Shown: positions 11,821-23,850, counted from the first letter of the stretch. The stretch: DNA of 64,000 bases from Sclerodactyla briareus (GCA_026419785.1 JAODTK010000445.1:496001-560000), one strand, 5' to 3'. The notes: a model not told the origin generated them from the sequence alone. Numbers and translations: made by a program.

Positions 11821-12289
11821 CTCTGCCTTGGCGCTCATGAATCCGACTGCCGTGATGACATCACCCTCAAATTACTTGACTTCGCTTGAAATCTTGACCA
11901 TAGAATTGCTGGTTAAGATTCGATGTGAGCAGGGTGAGACGCTGGACTTGACGCAGAAGACCATGCACTCATTGATGAGAGGTGGACTGCAGGGTCTTCA
12001 GAAGTGTCAATTTTCACGACTGGTCATACGCTGGTCATTTCTCCTTGGCTTGTTTTCAAAATCCCGAAATTTCAAGACGTTTGGGGTTAGCTACCAAAAG
12101 ATCCGAATATCGCCACGGTGCATGTGACAGACTTGAGCAAGAATCGTTTTACGAGGCTGCAGCTGTAAGTTTGTACGGAATCAGAAACGGGTGATCATCC
12201 TGGAGAATCCTAGAGAGAATGCAGGGACGATTTCTAGGGGGAACAGTTGATGCATCCGTATGAATTCCGCCTCAGTAGCGCGATGCCCA

Positions 12290-12900
12290 GCTGTCAAGGC
12301 AACAGACTTTGACTGATGTGAGGGCCCGCTGGGCAGGGTACTTCGAGGACTTGTTAAAGGCTAATCCCCACGCCTTGGAATCCAGATGGCTGGTGTTGCA
12401 TCTTTAGTGGCTTAACCACCAGACAATTGTGGCATACCTATTGTTGAGGTAACTCGAGATACGTTGGATGAGTTGATGGCGAAATTCCTGTGGACTGTGG
12501 CATATATCCAGAGACGTGGACTTTCACTGCTGGGATGAGTTGGGAGCTGGATTATTCTTACTGCCTCGCTTCGCCGCATACTTCGCTGCATCAAGGTCAG
12601 TCGCCTGATTTGCGATCGTCAACTGCGTTTCTCTGGACATATGGCGCGCCACCCGGCAGACAATACGTTTCCGTGTCCTGACGGTACGGGACCCGGTGTG
12701 CTTGGTGTCGCTCCCTGGGGCACGCCGTATCTCATCTGCTCATAGTTGGTGTAGATTCGCAGTTCCTTTGAAAGTTGGTGATGTATCTGCCCCAGGCCCG
12801 GTCGATTGCCCTGAAGAAGCCGGGTGATTGCAAGCAACGGGTGGATGTAACCATGGTGCCACACAGACGTGTGCTCCCATGAGTGCGTGTGTGGGACTAA
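12290..12900 (+). mobile_element. Degenerate RTE-like LINE fragment with internal deletion
   Basis: The plus strand reads DVRARWAGYFEDLLKA at 12315-12362, the linker peptide found in the minus-strand fragment near 821-862. Soon after comes SLRRILRC...DRQLRFSGHMARHPADN (12566-12664), which corresponds to the carboxy-terminal 'SLRRILGY...RQLRLYGHVARLP' region of RTE-type LINEs. The intervening fingers, palm and FADD box are absent, so most of the reverse transcriptase has been deleted. Downstream, weak matches to the terminal 'RDP...GRP...APMS' tail continue to about 12890. Stops and frameshifts are frequent, so it is a dead copy. Confidence 0.75.
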
Positions 12901-13429
12901 TAGCACAGTCTGATGCCTCTTTACACCCCAAACATCACCCGCCCAACACTCATTCACTATTCTCAAGTTCCAATTAAGTGTATACACTTTATAAAGTCAT
13001 ATGCAGCGCTCGTAACGGAACTCGTGCATGGTTCTATGCAGTAAGCTATACATACAAGAGAACATTTGATAAATTTAACGTACATACGTCTCGCCGAGGT
13101 ACAGCTCAGGAAACAAAATATATCTATGCGCACTCACGCTTATGCAATTCGATTATTCTTGAAATAGTTGTAGTGATCGATTTGTGGTCTGTCTGTATGC
13201 CGCATCCGCTGGTTCAAAACCCTCCAGAATCACCTTGTGACTTTCCTAGAATTTTACCGTCTTTATGTACGTCACTTACCGTACCTCAGTTGTAACGGAA
13301 GCACAGGTGAATCATTAGATTCTTGACGTAAACGAGTTAACAAATTATACCCCCCGAGACGACAGTCGTGAGGAACAACACATCATGACATACCACACCG
13401 GTACAACTGAGATAATTACTTTAGTCATC
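12901..13429. other. Sequence without recognisable gene
   Basis: No domain, repeat partner or splice-supported frame was seen. Confidence 0.4.
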
Positions 13430-13439
13430 AGGCAAGTCA

Positions 13440-13660
13440 AGACGGGAAAACTCAATGAAGAGCTTCAATGATTTTCAAGTAATGTTACCGAGAAAAGCAT
13501 ACAGTTCAACTATATGGTCGAACCGCATCTTGGGGTGTCTAATAAGACGTAAATTTGTATCATCTGCATATATTACAACAATCATGTGTACTGCTAATTG
13601 CGGGAAATCACGGCTGTCGACTCCAATCAATAACATAATACGTACCTGATATTTATACAA
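13440..13660 (-). mobile_element. Short reverse-transcriptase palm fragment (YADD box)
   Basis: The minus-strand translation contains VIYADDTNLRLI, the catalytic YADD motif of reverse transcriptase at 13553-13576, followed by a 'HPKMRFDHIVELYAFLGNIT' stretch that aligns in spacing with 'NPKVLF..VN.EL..I..W' of jockey/L2-type LINEs. Nothing recognisable of the rest of the polymerase is attached. It is a 5'- and 3'-truncated relic. The single motif is short, so chance cannot be fully excluded. Confidence 0.5.
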
Positions 13661-14557
13661 ACAGTTTATAAATGGAATTTTTATTTCAACAACGCTTCAA
13701 AGACCAGGAACTAACGCGATCTGCAACGAATTAATTAACAAAACATAAAAACTTGTTATAATATATGTTATATATAAAATATGTCTGAACATAGAACACA
13801 GGCATTTTCAGAGATGACCAGACAAAACGAGCGAAGATACTTGGATGAACAAAACTGCTTGAAATCACTTTAAGAATAACATATAATAACAGACATCGTG
13901 TTGTGGTCTCAAGCACCCTAATTAATTGGTGTTCGCTCTTCCTTTGTTCTTTGTTTTTCTTGTTATTATTTTTGTTCTTAGTAGCTGGTCCTTATAAACA
14001 TCGTTTCTTAGAAGTGTCATGTTTACAAACGAGGGGAGGTGTTCATTAAGAAAGAGAGATCCCCATAACCGGAAGCACTTACGCAGTCTTTTTAGAAGGA
14101 CTGATATGTGCAGAGAATCTCCGAAAGAACGAACGGAACCAGGCGGTGCTGGCGTCCTGGCCTCGTTTCCAGGGACTATTCAGGCCTTCCATTTATATTA
14201 TTTAGTTTTGTAATGCCAAATTTAGACCGCGGCCCCGGAAAATGGCAACAGAACCATCCGGAGGTATGAAAACTTCAAGAAATTACACTAAATCATGACC
14301 ACTCATTAATACTCAATACATTAATTTACACTCAGAAGGAAGGGGTTCTACTTTTGCAATCAGCTACAAAGCAAGTTGATGATTTACACCAATTACTGGT
14401 ACCGTGCACCGTCTGGTTACGGAGAGGCGGAACACACAATACACGTACGAGCGCACGCACGCTCATTTACTGGTACCAATTTTACCGGAACAGCAGTTGA
14501 CCCTAATAACCATCCCGATGTATGCACAAAAACCGCTCCATATGTTACAAACACGTC
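13661..14557. other. Sequence without recognisable gene
   Basis: AT-rich, with T-rich tracts near 13940-13985. No coding signature was recognised. Confidence 0.4.
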
Positions 14558-14668
14558 CACATACATACTACCTACATACATACATACATACATACATCAT
14601 ACATACATACATACATACATCATACATACATACATACATACTACATACATACATACATACATACATAC
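14558..14668. repeat. (CATA)n microsatellite
   Basis: About 110 bp of ACAT/CATA repeats, with periodic interruptions (TCAT, CTAC) that suggest slippage of a slightly longer compound unit. A second block of the same motif lies at 38650-38780. Confidence 0.95.
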
Positions 14669-14952
14669 CTCACCGGCCTGCCGGTACGCGTAATTCCAGA
14701 TTCAAGGCTCTCTCCTCCGATTGAACCTCCTTAGTGATGACGGATTCTGAGTGGGAAACAAAACATGAAATCACCTGCATCTTACTATTTATTTAATCGT
14801 TTTTTCATCCTCAAAAAATTGGTGATATTTGAAAGAATATTGTCGCACTTGCCGCACCGGGTAGTATTTTTCAAAATTGCAGTGTCTTTTCCTTTCATGG
14901 TTATCATTCGCTGCATGAAGTGTGGTCATTTCTTAGCCGAATTAAAACAAAT

Positions 14953-14980
14953 GGGGCGGGGGGGGGGGGGCGGGGGGGGA
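14953..14980 (+). repeat. G-rich homopolymer tract
   Basis: GGGGC followed by G13 and CG8 on the plus strand. Several consecutive G runs with single-base loops make it a potential G-quadruplex site. Confidence 0.85.
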
Positions 14981-15167
14981 TCATCCTGTTCACAAACACC
15001 TACAGGGGGAGAGAGGGGAAACATCATCAGTCGGATTCAGATTCATCAGAAGGCATCAGACCGAGTTTATTCGTCATTGGTGAATGTTACATTAAACATA
15101 ATTTATAGAGATAATACCGCCTCACGATACCTGGCGAACAACAGACGGCACATGCAGGTAATTAATT

Positions 15168-15295
15168 ACCTGTGGTCACGACGCGGTATATCGAACCTAA
15201 TATTGTTTTGACATATCCTATTTCGTCGAGACGTCGGGTAAACGATGCCGTCCTTCAGTTTTCAACCCGGTACTACTGGACGATATCGCCTCTTA
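15168..15295. repeat. Dispersed 'TATATCGAAnCTAATAT / GACGTC' repeat, copy 1
   Basis: Contains GGTATATCGAACCTAATATT then GTTTTGACATATCC, and a 'GTCGAGACGTC' core. The stretch at 25800-25980 carries GGTATATCGAAACTAATATC then GTATTGACCTATCA. The same degenerate module can be followed at 19960, 23712 and 46870. Confidence 0.5.
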
Positions 15296-15804
15296 TGAGT
15301 CTTCAATAAATCTTAGTATTACGCTAGCGCCCTTGCCGCGTTCCCTGTGCAAAAAAAAACAAAAAAAAAAACGTCCTTGACCAAATCACCTTACCTCTCG
15401 TCCTCCTTTCTGCCCGCAACAAAATTATCATAACGTGACTGGTTCTGGTCATAACTTTTCAATTTAATGAAAGGCCACGCGGTGTCCTTTTTTCGATTTC
15501 ACAATCACGATGGTCTTCGTTAGTTCAATATTCCGATAAATACTAGTGAGGATATTTTGCCAAATAACCAGGGGCGAACATGGGTTAATGGCGTAAAAGA
15601 CACGCAAGTGTGGCGATGCCATGTTCCCTCGGGATATAGGCGTCCTATTAGCGGCGAGTAGAACGACAATTTGTTTCCTAATTTGCCACACAACGAACCT
15701 GCTCTCACCGACTTTTCTCAGTAGAAATTACTCTGTTCGGCAACCGAGAAAAAACGAGTCCATATCTCACATCTCAGGAGATCAGATATACAATCAAAGA
15801 TTAG

Positions 15805-15817
15805 GGGGGGGGGGGGC
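15805..15817 (+). repeat. Poly-G tract
   Basis: A homopolymeric G run ending in GCGCC. One of roughly thirty G or C homopolymers of eight or more bases in this window. Confidence 0.9.
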
Positions 15818-16003
15818 GCCAGAGGCGAAGCTATGAACTTGATTGAACGAATATTTACTGAATGTAAGAAGAAAGTTCATTTATTGTTAATATGGTTCAT
15901 ATCAATGTGCGATCAGTAGGAAATTGGAGACTTTTGAAAACTTGACGATTGCCTGTTTGACTCCTTGCCAACGGCAAAGGAATCTATGCGGCCACGCACG
16001 TAT

Positions 16004-16068
16004 GCGTGTGTGTGTGTGCGCGCGCGTGTGTGCGCGTGTGTGCGCGTGTGTGCGCGTGTGTGTGTATG

Positions 16069-16099
<31 letters not shown>

Positions 16100-16100
16100 A
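16004..16100. repeat. (TG)n/(CG)n alternating tract with Z-DNA potential
   Basis: About 97 bp of almost unbroken alternating pyrimidine-purine sequence mixing TG and CG steps (TGTGCGCGCGCGTGTGTGCG and similar). CG-rich alternation of this length is the classical Z-DNA-forming sequence. The open frames that cross it on both strands are Cys/Val or His/Thr low-complexity artefacts. Confidence 0.9.
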
Positions 16101-16690
16101 TCATGGAGCTATTATATGAAAAAGGGAGAGGCAAACGCGGCAATCTATTGGAGAATTTGAAAATGTCCCCCACACCGGTACTGCACGCGATGCACCTTAT
16201 GTGCGTTTGAACGTGTTTGACCATCTACGTCATGTGCTACTCTACCGGGGACAAATTGAGGCGAAATTTCCCCTTGACACGGACTGACACGCGGATTATA
16301 TTTTCGTGCGTTAAATTGTTTGATCAACTACGGTCTGTGGTACTCTTTCGGGACATTTTCAGGTAGCGCGTCGGAAGACAATGCAAGACCGCGCGTACTG
16401 CCATTTTACACACCACGTCAGCTCAGCATAGGGCCGTTAGCAATTTGGATTGCGGGGCCTAGGTGTGTGTGTGTGTGACACTTTTTGTCCGGACGATATC
16501 TGGAAAACGCAAGCATGTATCAATTTCATAGTCCGGCCTGTAGTTCGTCATGTGGTGTGGGTTATCCCTATTTTTCCTGTTGCCTGTCGAGGTCACCAAA
16601 GGTTAATGAGAGGCCATAAATATCCTACATCGTTGATCTTTTGCGATGAGTTGCGATTGATGTGAGGAATCATATTCAAGCTTAACGGTC
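16101..16690. other. Sequence without recognisable gene
   Basis: Includes a short TG run near 16463. No coding signature was seen. Confidence 0.4.
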
Positions 16691-16691
16691 A

Positions 16692-17005
16692 CTTCATCTA
16701 AGGTCATTAAAGGTCGAAAAATATTTTTTGGCAAGCATGAAAACCCCATCTGTGTGACCTTCGACGCAATTTTGCCTTTACATGTTTTTGAGGCCGATGA
16801 AATTCGTGGCTCATTTCGATCTCAAAGGTACCTCCTTATCAAAATGGTCTTTAAATGGACCCATGTGACCTATGTTGCGAGTTACAGTAGGTGAAATTTT
16901 TCTATTCGAAATTTAGTGGCAGTTAGGATGTTCATAATGATTTGTTATGGTGTTTTTCTCCAGAATCAGTGGGTCTAACTAGTTCAAAGGTTGAATCTAA
17001 AGAAG
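16692..17005. repeat. 'AAGGTCATYAAAGGTC' repeat, unit 1
   Basis: In order, the unit carries AAGGTCATTAAAGGTC, a 'TGTGACC' step, GAAATTCGTGGCTCATTTCG, ATCTCAAAGGTACC, CAAAATGGTC, GAAATTTAGTGGCAGTTAGG, ATGTTCATAATGATTTGTTA and a final 'AGTGGGTC'. The same order recurs, split in two, at 17225-17307 and 18119-18325. Confidence 0.8.
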
Positions 17006-17309
17006 ATGTGCTTATTTTTGAAGTTACAGGGCAAAGAAAATGAATGTCAATTCTTGGATGCGTGATAGAGCTCTGTGTGCTAATCCGAGAAACAAACTCA
17101 AGTCGCGAGTCAAAGGTTGGTTCTGCTACCTTTTTACGATAGCATCGGCAGTATCCTTTGGACTACATAATGCTTGTAGGACTGGGTGTTCTTATCGAGG
17201 GTAATATTTTTCATGAACACGGGCATGTCACCCAAGGTCATCAAAGGTCTAATAGGGGTAAAAAATAGTATTTGGTCCATAACATGGAAATCAATGTCTG
17301 CCAAGGTTA

Positions 17310-18118
<809 letters not shown>

Positions 18119-18325
18119 TAGGTGACCATTGACCTCAATTTGACCTCTACTAATTTTTGAGCTGAATCTAATTTTCGTGGCTATTGTCGGATCTCAAAGG
18201 TACCTTCTGCCAAAATGGTCCATAGTTTTTCTTTTGAAATTTAGTGCAGTTAGAATGTTCAGAGTGATTTGTCATGGGGTTATTTTTAGAATAGTGGGTC
18301 AATAAATTTGATGATGACCCCAACC

Positions 18326-19411
18326 ACTCAGAAATGTGTGATTTGAAATTGTAGTGCTGGGGGTATGGAAGAAAGGTTAAAAAAATGAAAAGTGTCTAAT
18401 AATCTGCAATTGGTTTGAAGGATTGGTTTGAAAAGATAATCCATATACAATGGAACGAACACTGGGTAAGCAAAATTACAATCGCCGCATCGAGGCAAAT
18501 TGATGAAATATCTTCCTATCTGCCTATTGAAGCAATTTAACGTCCCTATTCATGAGTTGATAGGTGTTTATGGCCATTTTACATATTTATACTGTTTTTA
18601 ATTACTTCTCAAATATCAACCTCCCTCGCAAAATTATGATTTAAACATTCATACCGCATGCCACATCGGCATGTATGGAATCCTAACCTAATGCTTTTGG
18701 ATCACGTTCGGATACGATTCGAAGTTCATTCTGGGAATGGTCGGACATCCAGGTGGAGTCAAGAGTGATGGTGTGGTGAGGGGGTGACATGCTAAGTAAA
18801 GTCGAAGTTTTTTTTTTATATGTAGTCACTATTCATCATTTATTTGGAGCAAATGTGGAAATCATATACCAATAGTTCATATAAATTATTATCTTCTCGC
18901 TTTCCAAATTCAATTGGAGTCCACCACTCAGATCATCGTACATAGCGATGGCGGCCAGTCAATATTCTGATCACGCACCCAACAATTACATTTTTTATAA
19001 CCACTCAGTCCACTCACAGTGACAGTGCTTGTAAGAGACTTGAACAAGTCCAGTTTATGTGTTACACAACCCATACTGGCAGAGAATAAATGTAGTTCTT
19101 CGTTTATTATAACCTATCATAAGAATAATGAGCAATACAATGCACCCATTTCTAAGGAATTACTACATTAATCTTACTGTGGAAATAAAATTAACGCTGA
19201 ATTAGTTTACAATTATGTACATGCTTTGAAATATTTGACAACAAATTATAATGAAAAACAGAACCTTTAGGGGTTAAGCGAAAGCAAAATCCTCATCAAA
19301 ATAGCCGTATCCTGCTGAACAGTCAAACTGGCATATCTCGAAAATTGAACAATATTTTAGGATCAAATGTGGGGAAGGTGGCATGGCATGTTGGTCTCTT
19401 ATTTAACATTA
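18326..19411. other. AT-rich sequence without recognisable gene
   Basis: No coding or repeat signature with a partner in the window was found. Confidence 0.4.
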
Positions 19412-19449
19412 TTAGTTCACTTTCGAAAAATTAGTTCACTTTCGAAAAA
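19412..19449. repeat. Perfect 19-bp tandem duplication
   Basis: TTAGTTCACTTTCGAAAAA is repeated twice head to tail without a mismatch. Confidence 0.95.
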
Positions 19450-19959
19450 ATCAGACTTAAGTCTCCTTTAACTTCTGGTTTTTTTATTAATACATCAAAA
19501 AACGGGCCGAGTTCAGCCGATTTGAGTGTACCGATAAAGTTTACTGTCGGTTATTCTAGTAAATTCCTCTTGTGACGTCACGATTGCTGGATCCAATGTA
19601 ATACAAAGTTAATGTAAAACTATAATACTGACGAAAACAGTCACGAATGAACCATAGAATAAATTCGAGCAGAGAATTTGTTTTCACAATGATGAATCTC
19701 GTTATTTCCATGTGACTACCTCCCACGGTCCATCGGTTGTCAAGGTCCCAGATCCCAGCGCCTAGTTGAACGTGTCTGCGTATAGAGCATATGTGTGGGC
19801 AGCTACCCCCTCTCCTACTAAGGGGGGGGGGGGACGCCCGTGTTTCCAGCTAAATTGGAAGCTCGAGAAAATTGCAATATCGTTTCCCACTAACCGGCGA
19901 AAAACGGACGATATGACGTCACGGCGGGAATCGACATTATTAACGGATTGACTCTTCAT

Positions 19960-20080
19960 TGTGGCGATACACCGTAATGTCTGTAGAATTGTATTGATAT
20001 GGGTTTTCGTCGCGGCGTCACGAAGAAATTGCCATCGCTTTTCGCAAGCTGCCACCAGATGATAACGCCAGCTCTTCAAC
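19960..20080. repeat. Dispersed 'GTGACGTCA' repeat, copy 2
   Basis: GCGATACACCGTAAT is followed by TTTTCGTCGCGGCGTCACGA, then 'CGCTTTTCGCAAGCTGCCACC' and 'CTCTTCAA'. The block at 23712-23850 has GACGATATACCGTAAT, TTCTTGTCGTGACGTCA, CCAGTTGCCACC and TCTCTTCAAA in the same order. Confidence 0.55.
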
Positions 20081-20145
20081 ATCAGCCCCCAGATTTATCA
20101 CTCAACGACATGCAAAAAATGGTTTTGACAAGATTTTTTCGCCTA

Positions 20146-20349
20146 CACTCTTAAAAATGTTGTGTAACTTGCTCACCTATCCCGTGTGAGTGTAAGAAAT
20201 TACACAATTACTGTGTATAATGTGCACAATTTGTGTATTTTTTGCTCACATAACCTTTTACACAATGTTATGAAATTTCTTACATAGCACTGGGATATGT
20301 GCGCTGTTATACAGTGTTGTGTAAATTCTACGCAACATTTTGAAGAGTG
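20146..20349. mobile_element. MITE, copy 1 (TIR CACTCTTAAAAATG)
   Basis: The left terminus CACTCTTAAAAATGTTGTGT and the right terminus, in reverse complement CACTCTTCAAAATGTTGCGT, form terminal inverted repeats of about 20 bp. The interior is built from repeated TGTGTAA / TTACACA words. The left flank is TA and the right flank is TG, consistent with a TA target duplication that has mutated. It is about 204 bp long and has no coding capacity. A sister copy lies at 39921-40147. Confidence 0.85.
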
Positions 20350-21757
20350 TGAAACGTTTTCCGCGAACAGGTTGTTCTGATGAGTGCCTCAAAACTAAAC
20401 ATGGGAATAGATATAATCGGGCAGTCACGCCATCCCGTCAAGAAATCACTAGACGTGCGGTATTGCGCAGTCGAGAAATTTCCTCGAGTAATTCGACCCT
20501 ATCAATGTTCCACTTTGTCTGGCCAGAGTGGCTGTCAGACGTGTAAAATGCTGACATCACGGAAGCCGATAGCGCTCAAGCTCGCCTACAGTTACTCCGA
20601 AGACACTGGGAAAGTCTTCCGTTTTCTCGTTCGAGCGAAAGAAGTTGGTGAGGGATAAGTGGTCGGAAAGAGACCGCGCGCAGTAGACCTACATGCAATA
20701 CATACAAGTACATGATGTATAACATCGACTTTGGTCACTCGCGAATTCCAGCCAGAATGATTTATATCCGGCGAACGAAGTGGGCGTCTGAAAAGGTGGG
20801 GGGGGGGGGTTCGACAGTTGCGTGTCCCAGGGTCTCTCCTCTAATGTAATGTGGGCTTAGACAACAATGCGGGTTTGTGGATAGATGCACCAATGCATCT
20901 TTTGAAACTCTTGTGTAGTTCCCTCGGATCTCTCCCACATGGACTGCCCACTGTGAAAACAGTCCCGCAGCGCATGCGCAGTGCGCACCAACAACAACCA
21001 AAATCTAATGACCCCACTGCTTCTAGGGCACCAACATTCATCCACATGTATAAACAAATACTTCCGGTCGACTGGCCGAGGGTTGTGAAGAGGATATCTA
21101 ACAAATCGAAGTCCCTTGGGATTTCCAATGATTTGGGTCTCAGTATAGCTACTCTACTGGTGATACCATCGAAGTAAATATCACAGTGAATGAAATAGAA
21201 ACAAATAACTGCGGATTCGAGAGAGTAGTAATGTCGTAGTCGCCGTCGTTAATGTTGACTGCTCTGTGTGTGTACAACTTGTGTGTAAAAGTTGCACCTA
21301 ATTTCAGCGCTATTTTATGTTCCCAACCTAATGGTAAACACGGAGTAAATATTTACATTATCTATACCCACGACTGCTACTTCTCAAAAGTCTACATTCA
21401 TAGAAAAATACATAGATTCGGTGATATAAGACTCCCATAACTGTCAGGCAAAATTTTATAAGCGAAAAGTTCTACAAATATTTTCCTATATGAATTTCAC
21501 TTGTTTTCATTAAATTTGATACGTTCCAGTAATTAATATAAATTGTAACTCGAAAATGTTCGGGTTCTTATATTACTCTTGACACTGTCTGTATTTCTCT
21601 CCGTAAGTCCGTGTGTGTATAACCAGATATGAAAATTCCAAATAATCGTGATGTTCCTCTTCACAACATGGTAGGGTGGGTGCGCGGTGGTGAGTTTTCG
21701 ATTTTGTATGTTTTCGTTGTGTTCGGAGTGTAAATTGTTGTATGTGGGACCCTATTG
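20350..21757. other. Sequence without recognisable gene
   Basis: Contains a G10 run near 20801 and one perfect palindromic GCGCATGCGC core (20970-20979). No coding signature was found. Confidence 0.4.
20970..20980. promoter_or_regulatory. GCGCATGCGCA palindrome (NRF1-type motif)
   Basis: The GCGCATGCGC palindrome matches the conserved binding motif of nuclear respiratory factor 1, a factor of animal promoters. No first exon is evident nearby, so any regulatory role is speculative. Confidence 0.3.
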
Positions 21758-21901
21758 GAAATGGGCCATCTTGTCGGCCTAATGGGGGTTGCTCCCGGGA
21801 CTCTATTGTTCGATCTGTCTTTTAATCTATCGCTACGTATTTATTTGTCTGTATTATCACTTGTGTTTTGAACATATAGAGCACGAATAAACAAAACAAA
21901 C
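21758..21901 (+). mobile_element. LINE/SINE 3'-tail repeat, copy 1
   Basis: It reads AATGGGCCATCTTGTCGGCC, TAATGGGGGTTGCTCCC, GATCTGTCTTTTaaTC, TCGCTACG, TTTGTCTGTATtATCACTTG, TGTTTTGAACATaTAGAGCA and ends in an A-rich (AAACAAAAC)-type tail. The same succession is found at 23404-23540 and 37289-37435, also ending in a simple AAAC-rich tail. This is expected for the 3' end of a retroposon. Confidence 0.75.
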
Positions 21902-21904
21902 CGA

Positions 21905-22310
21905 GTGTTTGGCCCAATTGGTACTATAGAGCGCCGGCATTTCACCCGGGAGACCGGGGTTCGATTCCTTGTCGGGTCATACCAAAGACTTCAAAAATGG
22001 AACCTGCTGCCTCCTCGCTGGGCACTCGGCACAAGGGATTGGAGCAGGGACAAACGAGAGGTAGGCATTGTGGCATTACTTTTTTCATGGTATACTTGCC
22101 GAACAATAAGGTGCAGTATCCAGGTCTGCGCACTTGCTGCGCCTTGAATAGGATCGATCCTCTGTTCGGCAAGTATACCATAAACAAAACAAAAAAAACA
22201 GTATCAACATGTGGCATCATTTTGCCCGTTTGCCCACGTCGTTTGCGGCTTGAATTCCCAGTTTCACCTTTAATTTCCCTGTTCCTCTCCACCTCGTGTT
22301 TCATGTAAGT
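21905..22310 (+). mobile_element. tRNA-derived SINE, interrupted by a foldback
   Basis: RNA polymerase III promoter boxes are visible: A box TGGCCCAATTGG at 21910-21921 and B box GGTTCGATTCC at 21958-21968, spaced as in a tRNA gene. The flanks do not pair as an acceptor stem, so it is a tRNA-like SINE head, not a tRNA gene. The body continues with 'CTGCCTCCTCGCTGGGCACT' and 'CGGCACAAGGGATTGGAGCA'. This resembles the conserved central part of several invertebrate SINEs. At 22087 the body is broken by a perfect hairpin. The 3' limit is uncertain. Confidence 0.7.
22087..22181. mobile_element. 95-bp foldback with perfect 19-bp inverted repeat
   Basis: ATGGTATACTTGCCGAACA (22087-22105) is perfectly inverted at 22163-22181. 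A second, inner pair AAGGTGCAG / CTGCGCCTT extends the symmetry. The arms are undiverged while the surrounding SINE is degraded, which suggests a recent foldback MITE insertion. No obvious target duplication is seen. Confidence 0.75.
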
Positions 22311-23403
22311 AATAATAAGCTATTCAAGCATTACAGCTGGATCGACCTAAATACTGAGAGTGTTTCTCCAATGCAATTTAGATTTTGTTTGATACTAATG
22401 AGTCACGCCTTTTCCATGAAATGAGTAGTATAAATATAATAACTTTGGTTCAACCACTCACACGGTTAGCTAGAGTTGTGAAGTTGATTTACAATACTAA
22501 CTCCAATATTATTTTCACACGCTGACAATTAATTGAGAGACACAACCAGTTTATTCTTGGTAACGAGCAGCTGGAAACAGCGTGTTACCATGGAGCTTGT
22601 TCTATAACTGAGAGACAATAGCAGCCTGATTCTTGTAACAATTAACTTGAAGAGGAAATCTGTCCCCGTGCAAACAACACTGGGGAACTTGCAAGCAATT
22701 GCTGGTGTATGAGTAACATCTTGTCAGCAACAAAAGGTGTATTACACTAACTTTTGATTGCAGAAAAGCTGCGAATTAAGACAAATCCTAGGTAGTCCAA
22801 CAGCACTGCGTCCTCGGGCTTCCAATGGGCTCCGAACTCGCTATCAATGGTGTTGCAGTCTGGAGCTCTACGAAGAGCTAATCCGCCGCCTCAGGACATA
22901 GCGAAGTTTAAAAAACATTGCTGGTGCCGGTACTGTTGCTCGATATTTACATAGCAGCGTCAATTTAGTAGGCCTATAGGCGGGATATCGTTGGATTGCC
23001 GGGGCAAGCGTGTTACGGAGCGCTCATGTTGTTGTTGATGTTGTTGTTGATGTTTTTTTTTTTTGGGGGGGGGGGCCTAGGATTCCATAGACGTGGATGT
23101 CGTACGCGGCAAGACACCATAAATATTCAGGCGAGTACAAAACTAATCGTGCCTAAATGACAGTGGAGCACATACATGTTTAGAAAGTGAAGGGGGGGGG
23201 GGCATGATGGGCCTTTGAAACATGAATTAATGTGTGAAAATGTCAAACCAATAAGAGTATCGCAAAAAAAGTGGGGGTATATAATTATCCTCTTCATCCC
23301 CCGGGGTGTTCGTACCCATGCTAAATGAGCTGCAATCGGTTTGCGCAGAGTTTCGTAGCAGAAACAAATCATTCAAATAAAATGGAACCGAACAATTTTT
23401 TTA
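22311..23403. other. Sequence without recognisable gene
   Basis: Holds a T/G tract (T11 then G10) around 23052-23073 and a G10 run near 23190. No coding signature was found. Confidence 0.4.
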
Positions 23404-23540
23404 ATGGGCTAATTTTTGTTGGCCTAATGGGTGTTGTCCTGTGTCTCTCTTGTTCTTTGTTCTGTTAACTTTCCTAGGTTTGTATATGTATTGTTTTGAA
23501 CATGTAGCACAAATAAACAAAACAAATAAACAAAACAAAC
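23404..23540 (+). mobile_element. LINE/SINE 3'-tail repeat, copy 2
   Basis: Contains GGCCTAATGGGTGTTG, TTGTTCTTTGTTCTGT, TGTTTTGAACATGTAGCACA and a duplicated AATAAACAAAACA tail. It is shorter and more diverged than copies 1 and 3. Confidence 0.65.
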
Positions 23541-23711
23541 ACCGAGAAGGCAAAAGTACCGCACGCATCAATCCGGCAGAAACAGCGTATCACAGAAAAT
23601 TGATTCCACGAATATCTTCCCCATGAAGCAATTATCGTCCTTTTTTATGAGTTGCTCGATATTTATGGTTCTTTCATTTTATTCTACAGTTTGATCCCTT
23701 CTGGAAAAATA

Positions 23712-23850
23712 GTCTGTGACGATATACCGTAATATCGAGAGGAATATGATTGAGGACGGTTCTTGTCGTGACGTCATGGAAACGTTGACGTCGATGATTC
23801 ACCAGTTGCCACCTTTCGACAATGTCTCTTCAAAGACTATCATGCAGCAT
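23712..23850. repeat. Dispersed 'GTGACGTCA' repeat, copy 3
   Basis: Carries GTGACGATATACCGTAATAT, CTTGTCGTGACGTCA, GTTGCCACCTTTCGACAA and TCTTCAAA in the same order as 19960-20080 and 25870-25980. Confidence 0.55.

Noticed and set aside
14765-15211. 148-codon plus-strand frame with a poly-Gly stretch
   Set aside because: Spans a G homopolymer and unique AT-rich DNA; no motif, start context or splice support.
16004-16100. Cys/Val-rich and His/Thr-rich open frames on the two strands
   Set aside because: Direct translation of the TG/CG dinucleotide tract.
20970-20980. Promoter of an adjacent gene at the NRF1-like palindrome
   Set aside because: No start codon with a protein-like frame or first-exon donor follows on either strand; kept only as a motif.
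21905-21981. A genuine tRNA gene
   Set aside because: A and B boxes are good, but the ends do not form an acceptor stem and the downstream body is SINE-like.
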